Shown: piece by piece, positions 38,062 through 45,723 of the stretch
Layout: each line of letters opens with the position of its first letter
Position numbering within the stretch: position 1 is the first letter of the stretch
Source of the DNA: Oceanobacillus sojae
GTDB lineage: Bacteria > Bacillota > Bacilli > Bacillales > Amphibacillaceae
DNA: 64,000 bases
Direction: 5' to 3'
NCBI RefSeq assembly: GCF_900162665.1
Contig: NZ_LT727813.1
Span: 68,961 to 132,960, forward strand
Position numbers and translations under genes: made by a program
The notes under the pieces: generated by a model
Seen by the model: only the letters and a program-made list of their open reading frames with translations
Told to the model about the DNA's origin: nothing
The model's database searches: none

Positions 38062-38523
38062 TTAATTCTCTATACCATCTTTGATATCAATAAAATAGTG
38101 GTTTTTTCGGTAGGAAACTGCTTCCATGGTAGCGATTAAATTTTCCTTATGATAGATATCAATCCGATAAAAACCTGTGCGGTAGTTACATTTAATTTCA
38201 GTTGCACTTGCTACCAATCTATCTCCAGGTCTTGCTGCTTCAATAAATTGGATGGTAGTAGAGAGTCCTACAGAGGTTTTTCCATAGGCATTACAGGCAA
38301 CTGAAAAAGCATGGTCTGCTAGAGCATAAATAATAGCTCCATGAACAGTTTCGTATGCGTTTACCATATGATCTTGCACTTCTATTGCTGATCCAGCTTT
38401 AAATTCGGTTAACTGAATTCCCAATGATTGAGCATAAGGGTCTTTTTTTACTTGCTCAAGAATCTGATCATAGTGTTTTTCGTGAATTTGTTGTTCATCT
38501 ATTCTTTTTTTCATTATTACCAC
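38062..38523 (-). CDS. PaaI-family hotdog thioesterase
   Basis: This 153-aa protein has a hotdog fold: VHGAIIYALADHAFSVACNA near residue 60 contains the catalytic-type HGG-like (HGA) stretch and Asp, with SVGLSTTIQFIEAARPGDRLVASA following. PaaI enzymes hydrolyse (aryl)acyl-CoA, often phenylacetyl-CoA pathway intermediates. It is separate from the flanking amino-acid transport genes in function. A ribosome site AAGGGAGTGG precedes the start. Confidence 0.85.
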   Translation of the reverse strand: MVIMKKRIDEQQIHEKHYDQILEQVKKDPYAQSLGIQLTEFKAGSAIEVQDHMVNAYETVHGAIIYALADHAFSVACNAYGKTSVGLSTTIQFIEAARPGDRLVASATEIKCNYRTGFYRIDIYHKENLIATMEAVSYRKNHYFIDIKDGIEN

Positions 38524-38606
38524 TCCCTTAAATTGTTTATATTTCTCTTTTATCGTTGCAGTAAAAAATTATAGTTGACAGAGCTCTTGTACCATTCTCA
38601 TTGTAA

Positions 38607-38939
38607 TCAAAAGACTGTTTGTACCATAAACATATAAGCAATCGTTCCACCTGCTATTGAAAGAAGCATACTTTTCTTCCAAAAATGAAGGATGGCAATG
38701 ATTCCCGTAGCCACTAGCTCAGGTATACCATGACTTCCAGAGGTAAAACTTACATTTCTAAAGCAATAAATCACTAAAAGCCCAATGACTGCTGCTGGAA
38801 GCACTTTACCGAGATACTGCACATACTTTGGCGTTGGTTTTTCTGGTGGAAATAATATAAAAGGAATAAACCTTGTAAGCACAGTTCCTAAAACAACCAT
38901 GCTAATGATAATAACTTGTTCCATTACACTCATTGTCAT
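38607..38939 (-). CDS. azlD: AzlD family branched-chain amino acid export subunit
   Basis: This 110-aa protein with four hydrophobic helices ([45 protein letters not shown]) matches AzlD. It is the small partner of AzlC in branched-chain amino acid export. Its start overlaps the azlC stop by 4 bp. AzlC is frameshifted here, so the pair may be non-functional. Confidence 0.85.
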   Translation of the reverse strand: MTMSVMEQVIIISMVVLGTVLTRFIPFILFPPEKPTPKYVQYLGKVLPAAVIGLLVIYCFRNVSFTSGSHGIPELVATGIIAILHFWKKSMLLSIAGGTIAYMFMVQTVF

Positions 38940-39560
38940 GCTGTACTAGCCTCCACTTTCTCCAAAGATTTTCTTGATAAAGTAAGAAGTCCTAAAATTG
39001 CTATCATAGCGGGGATAATAAAATGGTTTCCACCAAAAATAACAAGACAAACAATAGAAGCTCCAACACCGATGATTGCACTTGTGTGTTTTTCTTCTTT
39101 CATCCATTGATCAAGGAAAATAACTATAAAAAGGGCTGTCATCACAAATTCAAGTCCTTCTGTATTAAACGTAATAAGTGAACCAAAAATACCACCAATA
39201 GTTGCACCTAATACCCAATAGGTGTGGTTAAGCAACGTCACGAAAAACATAACCCATCCTTTATCAATATCTTTCGGTACATCTATCGTGCTATTAATCG
39301 CAAAAGATTCATCACAAAGCCCAAAAATCATATACCACTTTTTTTGCCTAATCCTTTATACTTGTCTAGCATTGAAATTCCATAAAATAGATGTCGTGCA
39401 TTGATCATTAAAGTTAAAAAAAGAACATTAATTGGATGAAATGCACCAACTAAAAAATTCGCAGCAACGAATTCTACTGAACCTGCAAATACAGTTAAAC
39501 TAATTAAAAAAGGATATATAGCACTAAATCCTAGTGAATTCATTAAGAGCCCATGCCCAA
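38936..39560 (-). pseudogene. azlC: AzlC family exporter subunit, frameshifted and 5'-truncated
   Basis: MNSLGFSAIYPFLISLTVFA and NARHLFYGISMLDKYKGLGK end in a stop at 39328. The rest (MIFGLCDESFAINSTIDVPK to the C-terminus) is in the next frame. The joint is an A7 tract (T7 at 39339-39345), and one added base restores KKKWYMIFGLCDE. The N-terminal 30-40 residues expected for AzlC are also not recognisable upstream. Two lesions indicate a decaying gene and not only a read error. Confidence 0.85.
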
Positions 39561-39591
39561 GGCTTCCAAGTTTCCCTTAGAGGTTTAGAGC

Positions 39592-39699
39592 ATGACGGTA
39601 AAGGAAGAAGAAAATAATATAAAAGCAGTTACAAATACGATTATTAATCCAGCAATTAATTCGTTTTTGGGATTTCACTCAAGAAAGAGACAAAAATAA
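39592..39699 (+). other. Short ORF with terminator, possibly tail of a lost gene
   Basis: A 35-codon frame reads MTVKEEENNIKAVTNTIINP and onward and is followed at once by a good terminator. It lacks a clear ribosome site. It may be the 3' end of a removed gene; no family was recognised. Confidence 0.3.
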
Positions 39700-39702
39700 A
39701 TA

Positions 39703-39727
39703 AGCTCTGTTATTAGAGCTTTTTTAT
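39703..39727 (+). terminator. Terminator
   Basis: AGCTCT (39703-39708) pairs with AGAGCT (39715-39720), followed by a run of T. Confidence 0.7.
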
Positions 39728-39766
39728 ACCCAACAATAGAACTAACGTTCCATGAAGTGATAAAAG

Positions 39767-40257
39767 ATGAAACATCATACTACATTATTAGAAGATTCAA
39801 TTAAAGAATTTTATCAAAAATTAGATATTCATTTTCCTAACCAATTAAATATGAGAGAAATTGCATAAAAATTAAACATTAAATTAACTTTCTTAAAAAT
39901 TTCAAGTAGAACATATAAAGTTGAAATTATAATTGATTCCCGATTATCACCAGAAGAACAATGGTTAGATTTCGCTCATGAACTTTGTCATGTTTTATTA
40001 CAATATGGAAATCAAATTATAAACTTAAATAATCTTTACATTCAATATTAAAAATGGAAAGCTAATAATTTTGCCTTACATTTTTGCGTTCCAACATTTA
40101 TGTTACTTGAATATAAAATAAGCACTACTAATGAAGCTATTAATATTATTAAAAACAAATTTTATGTAACAGATAAGATTGCAAAAAAGAGTAATTCATT
40201 TTGAAAATCAGTTGGAATGGTCAAAAATTTATTGCAAATTAACTAATAGTATTTAAA
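39767..40257 (+). pseudogene. ImmA/IrrE family metallopeptidase pseudogene
   Basis: The plus frame begins MKHHTTLLEDSIKEFYQKLD. It contains the intact zinc motif in SPEEQWLDFAHELCHVLLQY near residue 70 and KWKANNFALHFCVPTFMLLE later. In-frame TAA codons interrupt it after REIA and after LYIQY, and a frame change occurs near the A6 tract at 40183. Such proteases cleave ImmR-type repressors of integrative elements; the one here is near an integrase module but is dead. Confidence 0.8.
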
Positions 40258-40342
40258 TAATTTATTTAATTTTAATAAGCATAAAAAAAGAGAGTAATAG
40301 ATTTAATTCTACTACTCTCTCATTTTAAGATATAATTATTAA

Positions 40343-41092
40343 TTACATTATACCAAGAGCCTTTGCCCCAGTGATTTTATTTGGTAATTGGTATGGTCCA
40401 ATTATTCCTGTAAAGCTTTTACCTTTACCTTGAGCGTTATAAGCTTGCCATACAATTTTAGAACAATAAGTTGGATTTTTTGAAGTTTTACTTCCAGTAA
40501 ACCCATATTTATAATTTTTCCCTTTATAATTATTTGAAGCCCAAGTACCAGCCTTACCAGCACTACTATTATTCACTCGATACACTTTTGTATTAGTTTT
40601 TCCATCACGTTGCCCTTTAATAATTCCATAATTTTTTTGCCATGTATTCACGCTTACTACCTGTGGTTTTTTACCAGAACCAGCAATATGTAAAATCTGA
40701 CTGTTACTAATTGCTATTCCAGCATGTCCAGTTAAACCTTTAGAAGACGTTCCATTACTAACTAAAATATCCCCTTTTTTTAAAGTAAAAGTCTTTTTAG
40801 CAGCAAAGGTATCTATACCAGAAAGATCAGAATCTCCAGTATCAAGAAGTACATCCGGTGCTTCTAATTCATCAAATAAAGCTTCGTCATTCGCTTCAGC
40901 CCATTCTTCATAAGTAATATCATCCGGTATTAACCCTTCATCTACCAATTGATTGTAATCTTCTAAACTTAAATCCGTACCTTCATCGTTTGCTTCTTTT
41001 GCAAATGATGTGTTAGAATAAATAAACAATGAACCAACCAAAACAATAGTTATCAAAAACATAAACTTCTTAAACACTTTAAACACCTCCAA
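40343..41092 (-). CDS. Secreted permuted papain-like (YiiX/NlpC-type) protein
   Basis: This 249-aa protein has a signal peptide (residues 1-31; FMFLITIVLVGSLFIYSNTS FA-K), a very acidic 60-residue segment (LSLEDYNQLVDEGLIPDDIT and so on), then a domain from about residue 95. That domain has the catalytic-type His in GLTGHAGIAISN and Cys in PTYCSKIVWQAYNA, in permuted order as in YiiX/LRAT-like cysteine peptidases or amidases. The acidic part may act as a propeptide. The gene is divergent from a DUF3139 membrane protein. The substrate is unknown. Confidence 0.75.
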   Translation of the reverse strand: MEVFKVFKKFMFLITIVLVGSLFIYSNTSFAKEANDEGTDLSLEDYNQLVDEGLIPDDITYEEWAEANDEALFDELEAPDVLLDTGDSDLSGIDTFAAKKTFTLKKGDILVSNGTSSKGLTGHAGIAISNSQILHIAGSGKKPQVVSVNTWQKNYGIIKGQRDGKTNTKVYRVNNSSAGKAGTWASNNYKGKNYKYGFTGSKTSKNPTYCSKIVWQAYNAQGKGKSFTGIIGPYQLPNKITGAKALGIM

Positions 41093-41130
41093 CTAGAATT
41101 TAATACCAATTGTAAGGAGTCTACCATTAT

Positions 41131-41484
41131 ATGTCAATAACTAAAAGTAAAAAAGCTAGGAATATTCTCATAATAATTATTGTTTTAGTTCTACTTATAG
41201 GAGGAACAGTTTTTATGTTTTTCTATAATAAGAAAAAAGAAAGTACAGAAATAATAGATTCATACATCACTGAAAACAATTATGAAGACCTCATTAAAGA
41301 AAAAGAAATTGTATTTGATTCAAAACAAGGAAACTATAACGCAGAAATTATTTTCAAAGATGAACCAGAAAATTTTTATGAATTCTACGTAGAACCATCT
41401 ACAAATAAAGTAAACGTGGCGGCTTTTGATAGTGAAAATGTAGAAATAACGGATAAATCTAAAGCAAAATATATTAATGATTAA
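41131..41484 (+). CDS. DUF3139-like small membrane-anchored protein
   Basis: This 117-aa protein has one N-terminal helix (residues 10-30; NILIIIIVLVLLIGGTVFMF) and an outside region with KEKEIVFDSKQGNYNAEIIFKD, resembling the DUF3139 family of Bacilli. It has an AAGGAG ribosome site and is transcribed divergently from the secreted papain-like protein 38 bp away. Function is unknown. Confidence 0.7.
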   Translation: MSITKSKKARNILIIIIVLVLLIGGTVFMFFYNKKKESTEIIDSYITENNYEDLIKEKEIVFDSKQGNYNAEIIFKDEPENFYEFYVEPSTNKVNVAAFDSENVEITDKSKAKYIND

Positions 41485-41489
41485 TTAAA

Positions 41490-41555
41490 ATTAAAGCGAA
41501 CAAAACCCGAATGTTTAACTATCGACAATCGGATTTGTTCGCTTTATTTCGTATT
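41490..41555 (+). terminator. Strong terminator after DUF3139 gene
   Basis: AAAGCGAACAAA and TTTGTTCGCTTT pair over 12 bp, with additional pairs in the loop, followed by a T-rich tract. Confidence 0.85.
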
Positions 41556-41820
41556 ACTTTTATTTTATTTTTATTATCTTAAAATATGGATATTAGTTAA
41601 TGTAATAAGGTTTAATAGGTTGTAGAGCCTAATATTTTTATGGTAGTGAAATAAAGTCCATGGGTATCGCAAGGTCTCCTATTGGTAAGTAGTTGTAACT
41701 CCACAAAATGTATAAAATAACAAAAGTCAATCAGAAATAAATGATTGGCTTTACTAATGCTATTAGCAATTTATACCACTTAATCAAGAAATAAAAGTTA
41801 TTTATAATCACTAAAAAGTT

Positions 41821-41897
41821 CCCTACCAAAATTCAACGAAAAAACAAAAAACCCTACCAATTTATTTTGGCAGGGTTTTGGCAGGGTTTTGGCAGGG
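41821..41897. repeat. Arm-type integrase binding repeats (candidate)
   Basis: TTGGCAGGG occurs three times at 41867, 41878 and 41889 with exact 11-bp spacing. Two inverted copies (CCCTACCAA) lie at 41821 and 41852. The cluster lies beyond the 3' end of the integrase gene next to an att-like core, as expected for tyrosine recombinase arm sites. Helical phasing supports protein binding. The 41556-42078 gap holds no gene. Confidence 0.65.
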
Positions 41898-41984
41898 AAC
41901 TATCTTTTTTTAATCATTTTATCCATATTAGATTAGGAAAAACCCTTGTAAATCGGCGTTCCCTCTTCAAATTAAGTTGTATTC

Positions 41985-41998
41985 TTATTCCCACTCAA
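41985..41998. other. Candidate attachment core (guaA 3'-end-like TTATTCCCACTCAA)
   Basis: Reverse complement reads CTT GAG TGG GAA TAA, the last codons (EWE-stop) typical of guaA, a known integration site of elements in Firmicutes. It is 80 bp from the integrase stop and next to arm repeats. The 11-mer ATTCCCACTCA recurs in the same orientation at 62844-62854. No guaA body is present in the window. Confidence 0.5.
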
Positions 41999-42078
41999 GT
42001 GTGCAGGTGACGCCGAAACATTGCTATATCAACGTTTATCACACCTTTAAATTGTATTGGCGGGGATTCTGGCGGAAC

Positions 42079-43287
42079 TTATTTTTTTACTGCTTGATTC
42101 CCATTAAATGATATACTTGATTTTTCCGCTGTTCGTATATTAATGTTACCTGTCATCTCTTCCGCAATTAGTTCATCTACACCTGACCACATATGTGAAT
42201 AATGCTTTAACGTAATTTCTGGACTCGAATGTCCCATACGCTTTGATAAAATCAAAACAGAAACATTAAATTCATTAATGAGATAAGACGCATGCGAATG
42301 TCGGAGTCCTTTAGCTTGAATACGATGAACATCTGCAAGTTTTGCATAACGTTGAATAATTCTAGCAAGCGTCGATTTAATCATTGGCGCTCCATCATAA
42401 CTAAAAATAAAATCGTCAATCCCTATTTTTGATTGTCGTTGTTTCCATTCTTGCAACACTTGTATCGTATCCTCATCCAAAGAGATGATCCGTTTACCAT
42501 CCTCTGTTTTTGTATAATCTTTTCGTTTCCAATTGCTTTTATTTATTAAATACAGTGAGTGATGAACGCGAAGCCGTTTGTTTTTAAAATCTATATCATC
42601 CCACCACAAGGCCGTTCCTTCACTAACCCGTATCCCCGTCATGAAATACGTCCACAACATCACAAAACATAAATGTTCATAAAAGTCATCCAGACAAATA
42701 ACCGAGATAACTTTTTCAAATTCTTTCTTTGTCCAATATGGGACAACCGCTTTTCCTTTAGGGATAGCCTTCACCTTTTTAGACACGTTCACTTCTAGAT
42801 ATTGCATATCAACTGCCATATCCAGACTTTTACGAAACATACCAAATACCAAACTTGCATATGCTTGGGAATATCCAGCTCCTTTATCAGAAAGTAACCA
42901 GGTTCGATAACGTTGGACATCTTCTACTGCTAAAGAACGAAGCTCAATGTTTGTAAAACGATCTCTCATACTTTCTAAAGTTCGTTTGCGAACGTAAAAA
43001 GTACTTTCTTCCACCTCGGTTTCATAAGCTGGAATGTACACAGTGTCCATGAATTGACCATATGTCATGTGATAATTTCCATAACCATTTGCTTGATGGT
43101 ATTCATTTTTCACCCGTACCAATTCTTTATAAGCTTGCAAAGCAGAAGTAAACTTTCTTCCTTGTTGGTTCGTACGTCCTTTTTTTCGGAGTCGTTTTCC
43201 AGTAATGCGATCCGTTCCTAACTCCGTTTCATAAAAATATTGACCATTGTTATCAATATAAACCCCTACATATTTGGTTTTAGCCAT
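42079..43287 (-). CDS. int: Tyrosine recombinase/integrase of a Tn916-like element
   Basis: This 402-aa phage-type integrase has an N-terminal AP2-like DNA-binding domain, a SAM-like core-binding domain (about residues 70-160) and a catalytic domain. The Arg is in TGIRVSEGTALWWDD near 217, HxxR in LRHSHASYLI near 325 and the terminal H..Y in MGHSSPEITLKHYSHMW near 350-362. It overlaps the xis-like gene by 8 bp. It is probably intact. Confidence 0.93.
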   Translation of the reverse strand: MAKTKYVGVYIDNNGQYFYETELGTDRITGKRLRKKGRTNQQGRKFTSALQAYKELVRVKNEYHQANGYGNYHMTYGQFMDTVYIPAYETEVEESTFYVRKRTLESMRDRFTNIELRSLAVEDVQRYRTWLLSDKGAGYSQAYASLVFGMFRKSLDMAVDMQYLEVNVSKKVKAIPKGKAVVPYWTKKEFEKVISVICLDDFYEHLCFVMLWTYFMTGIRVSEGTALWWDDIDFKNKRLRVHHSLYLINKSNWKRKDYTKTEDGKRIISLDEDTIQVLQEWKQRQSKIGIDDFIFSYDGAPMIKSTLARIIQRYAKLADVHRIQAKGLRHSHASYLINEFNVSVLILSKRMGHSSPEITLKHYSHMWSGVDELIAEEMTGNINIRTAEKSSISFNGNQAVKK

Positions 43288-43522
43288 GACTGTCTTCCTC
43301 CAATTCTAGTTCACAACCTAGAATCGATTCGACTGTCATTTTTGGTACACGCCCTAAGCGTTTATTATTATAAAATGGATACCCTTTTTGTACCATGATT
43401 TGTTTGGCTTGTCTAATAATTCGTATCGAAGTATATTTAGGATACCCAAGTTGAATTAAATCATCTTTTGTAATCAGTTCCTTCATTATATATACCTCCC
43501 TTTCACTAACAGAAGAATACAT
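43280..43522 (-). CDS. Excisionase-like small DNA-binding protein (DUF3173 type)
   Basis: This 80-aa frame has a likely start at MKELITKDDLIQLGYPKYTS (13th codon of the longest frame) with an AGGGAGG ribosome site. It has an HTH-like fold with LGRVPKMTVESILG and lies immediately upstream of int. This placement is typical of Xis/DUF3173 proteins in Tn916-like elements. It directs excision or regulates int. Confidence 0.8.
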   Translation of the reverse strand: MYSSVSEREVYIMKELITKDDLIQLGYPKYTSIRIIRQAKQIMVQKGYPFYNNKRLGRVPKMTVESILGCELELEEDSHG

Positions 43523-43539
43523 ACTAGAAACAACGATAA

Positions 43540-43810
43540 TTTAATACTATTAAAAAATCAGACGGCTGTTGGTGCAGCTCCACGGGAATTTCACCCCTGC
43601 AAGTATTTCTTCCAGCCCTACTCATAGTTTGCGACGCTTTGAACGCTCGAACCATGACGGTAGGGGAGTATCATTATCCTAACTAATGAGTTATCGCCAG
43701 CAATCCACCACGATTGCATTAGATTCATAGATTATCGCTCGTTTCTAACGAAAGTCGTGGCGTATGAATCAAGTGGCTCATCATCAGTAAAACGTATCTG
43801 ATTTTTTATT
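43540..43810 (-). ncRNA. Candidate structured RNA between xis-like and HTH genes
   Basis: This 270-bp gene-free stretch in the integrative module carries several nested stems: CCACGA/TCGTGG (43708-43713 and 43755-43760), GATTCATA/TATGAATC around it, CCCTAC/GTAGGG (43616-43621 and 43660-43665) and GCAG-GGG/CCC-CTGC (43574-43600). It is more GC-rich than its surroundings. On the minus strand it ends with CAGCCGTCTGATTTTTT, a terminator-like tail. I do not recognise an Rfam family. Strand and ends are inferred. Confidence 0.45.
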
Positions 43811-43895
43811 TATACTGCATGGCGTTATCTTCCATGCTTTCTTTGTCAAAGATCAAATTATGATTAATGAAAGGGAAAACCTAACCATTATTTCA

Positions 43896-44156
43896 TCAAA
43901 TCTTGAAAGCTAAAACAGATTGCATAAGCTTCGCTCGTAAGTGTTCGCGTGTATCTTCATCGATGCCCCAATAAGTATTTCCTTGTTCATCACGGAGCTT
44001 ACGCATAGATAAGCTTGTCATGTAGCTTCCATAATGCAAAACAACTACTTTCATTGCTTCTGGCTCACCCTTATTTGCAGCTAAAATAATTGGGTACGGC
44101 AATAAACCACGCTCGTTGTTTTCAATATTAGAATTAATCATCCCATTCATCTGCAT
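43896..44156 (-). CDS. Helix-turn-helix protein of Tn916-like element
   Basis: This 86-aa protein contains LLPYPIILAANKGEPEAMKV and VVLHYGSYMTSLSMRKLRDEQGN, matching the HTH_16 helix-turn-helix domain proteins paired with the Orf7-type sigma factor in Tn916 relatives. It overlaps the sigma-like gene by 23 bp. It probably controls element excision genes. Confidence 0.85.
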   Translation of the reverse strand: MQMNGMINSNIENNERGLLPYPIILAANKGEPEAMKVVVLHYGSYMTSLSMRKLRDEQGNTYWGIDEDTREHLRAKLMQSVLAFKI

Positions 44157-44571
44157 GTTCCTCCAAAAATCGCTTTAACCGTTCAAAAGAGCTTGTCCGC
44201 CTATACTGAACTGTACTACGTGGAATGTCGAGTAGTTGACCAATTTCCACATCAGACAGTTGAAAAAAATAGTATAGTAGGACAGTGATACGCTTTTCCT
44301 TTGGCAAGGTACGCATGGCTTCAGCAAGTAATTTCGGAGTGATTTTCTTTCCAGCCACTTGAAAACTTTGTCCTTCTTCTCCTTCATATTGCTTATCTAA
44401 GGTATAGAGTTGATTTTCTTCTTGTGGGGTGAGATCAGAAAATGTCATCTCCTTTGCTTGTCGTTGTTTTCTTTCATTAAAAATATTGATTGCTTCATTC
44501 TTCAACACACGTTTACAAAAAGCATTAAATGCACAGCGAACTTGCCATTCGGTACGATCTGGTTCTATCAT
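44134..44571 (-). CDS. Sigma-70-like regulator of integrative element (Tn916 Orf7 type)
   Basis: This protein is about 145 aa from MIEPDRTEWQVRCAFNAFCK; the longest frame begins 9 codons earlier, but GAGGATATGC just before this Met fits a ribosome site. It has a region 2-like N-part and a region 4-like HTH (MRTLPKEKRITVLLYYFFQL, SDVEIGQLLDIPRSTVQYRR). It is the first gene of the HTH/xis/int module. The conjugation genes of a full element are absent, so this is a truncated or mobilisable island. Confidence 0.82.
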   Translation of the reverse strand: MIEPDRTEWQVRCAFNAFCKRVLKNEAINIFNERKQRQAKEMTFSDLTPQEENQLYTLDKQYEGEEGQSFQVAGKKITPKLLAEAMRTLPKEKRITVLLYYFFQLSDVEIGQLLDIPRSTVQYRRTSSFERLKRFLEEHADEWDD

Positions 44572-44598
44572 GCATATCCTCTCCCTTCGCAACCGCAA

Positions 44599-44958
44599 AG
44601 GTGGGTGATGATTTCCCCTTTCATAACCTTCAACAAGATTTTTTATAAAATGCCAAAAATATCAGTGATCTTATTTTTTTAAAAAATATAAGGCCCAACT
44701 GATAATCAACCAGTTGGGCATAAAAATTGATATTTGTACTAGATGCTGTTTGTTGTGACATTAATGCTATAATGGTTTCATAATTATCCAAGATGTTTTT
44801 GATATATCGTAGCTTAAAAAAAGCAAAATTAATGTCCCCTTATGAAATCCTTTTTTAAAGGGAGAAACGGAGGTTTAGATTTTTTTAATCTCCATTTGAT
44901 AAATTCACTACATATAGTAAAGCCTTGTCCTCCTATATTACATACGATCATCAAACGC
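44599..44958. other. Intergenic region with one hairpin
   Basis: No gene is supported here. A strong hairpin GCCCAACTG/CAGTTGGGC (about 44693-44720) with an AT-rich flank on both sides could terminate transcription. Otherwise the stretch is AT-rich. Confidence 0.5.
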
Positions 44959-45534
44959 TTATCGCCAGCTTCGAATCGTTTCCAATATATTCTCTGTATA
45001 ACTCCCTGCCCACTTTACAATTCTTTCCGCCAAACGGGGTAACAATAACAATAAAATGATTCCTGCTATGCAAGCTACTATAGCACGTGGTAATGTATTA
45101 ATCGCAATCATCATCACGGTCATATCAAATAATCTATACAAATAAGGAGATAAAATCATAGCGATTGGCAGTAAATAACAGACAAAAGCAGCAATAAAAG
45201 TGAAGAAACCTAGAATAAATCTTGGAAAAATCATGATCCCCACAGTAAACCAATTTCTTTTGTCTGAAATTTCCTTTGTCAATTTATCTTGTGGATCCCA
45301 TTTTAAGCTAGGGATATTTATATGCGCATATTTTTCTGCTATTTTTCGATCCAAATCCAGAAAAAAAGGAATCGTCCGAAAAACTCCTGCTAAAATCGGA
45401 ATACCAACAACTGTAAAACTTACTCCAACGGAAAATGTTACGCTTATTAAATAAAAAGCGAAATATAAGAAGCCAATGAAAAACCAAAGGAACAAATACA
45501 GAAAGTTTTTAAAATTAAAGATAAGCATTTTCAT
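44959..45534 (-). CDS. Putative-sensor domain membrane protein (PF13796-like)
   Basis: This protein of about 191 aa begins MKMLIFNFKNFLYLFLWFFI; this start has an AAAGGTGG ribosome site, and the longer frame to 45591 is less likely. It has four or more hydrophobic segments, with SFTVVGIPILAGVFRTIPFF and LGFFTFIAAFVCYLLPIAMI. It resembles the putative sensor domain usually fused to or adjacent to DesK/LiaS-like histidine kinases. It is divergent from the kinase-regulator fusion gene, suggesting a shared signalling function. Confidence 0.7.
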   Translation of the reverse strand: MKMLIFNFKNFLYLFLWFFIGFLYFAFYLISVTFSVGVSFTVVGIPILAGVFRTIPFFLDLDRKIAEKYAHINIPSLKWDPQDKLTKEISDKRNWFTVGIMIFPRFILGFFTFIAAFVCYLLPIAMILSPYLYRLFDMTVMMIAINTLPRAIVACIAGIILLLLLPRLAERIVKWAGSYTENILETIRSWR

Positions 45535-45631
45535 ACAGAAAACCACCTTTTCTTTTAATAATGAAGTAGCATTAGATTCCTCACTGTCCAATACTTATTT
45601 CATTATCCATACTTCACGTCATAAGGCATAG

Positions 45632-45644
45632 TGACATTTTGTCA
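45632..45644. promoter_or_regulatory. Palindrome TGACATTTTGTCA in divergent promoter region
   Basis: TGACA/TGTCA arms with a 3-nt centre lie between the sensor gene and the kinase-regulator gene, and further TGAC-type half-sites follow (TCATGACTGA, AATGACTTG). It is a plausible binding site for the fused regulator's HTH. Confidence 0.4.
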
Positions 45645-45723
45645 TTTGTTTTCATGACTGATATTCATAATGACTTGTAGTAAAATAGTGATAGTCACAT
45701 CATTAAATAAGCGGGGTTCTCTT

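Noticed and set aside
41867-41897. Possible CRISPR-like repeats
   Set aside because: Only three 9-bp units with 2-bp spacers; no spacers of CRISPR size and no cas genes. They fit integrase arm sites better.
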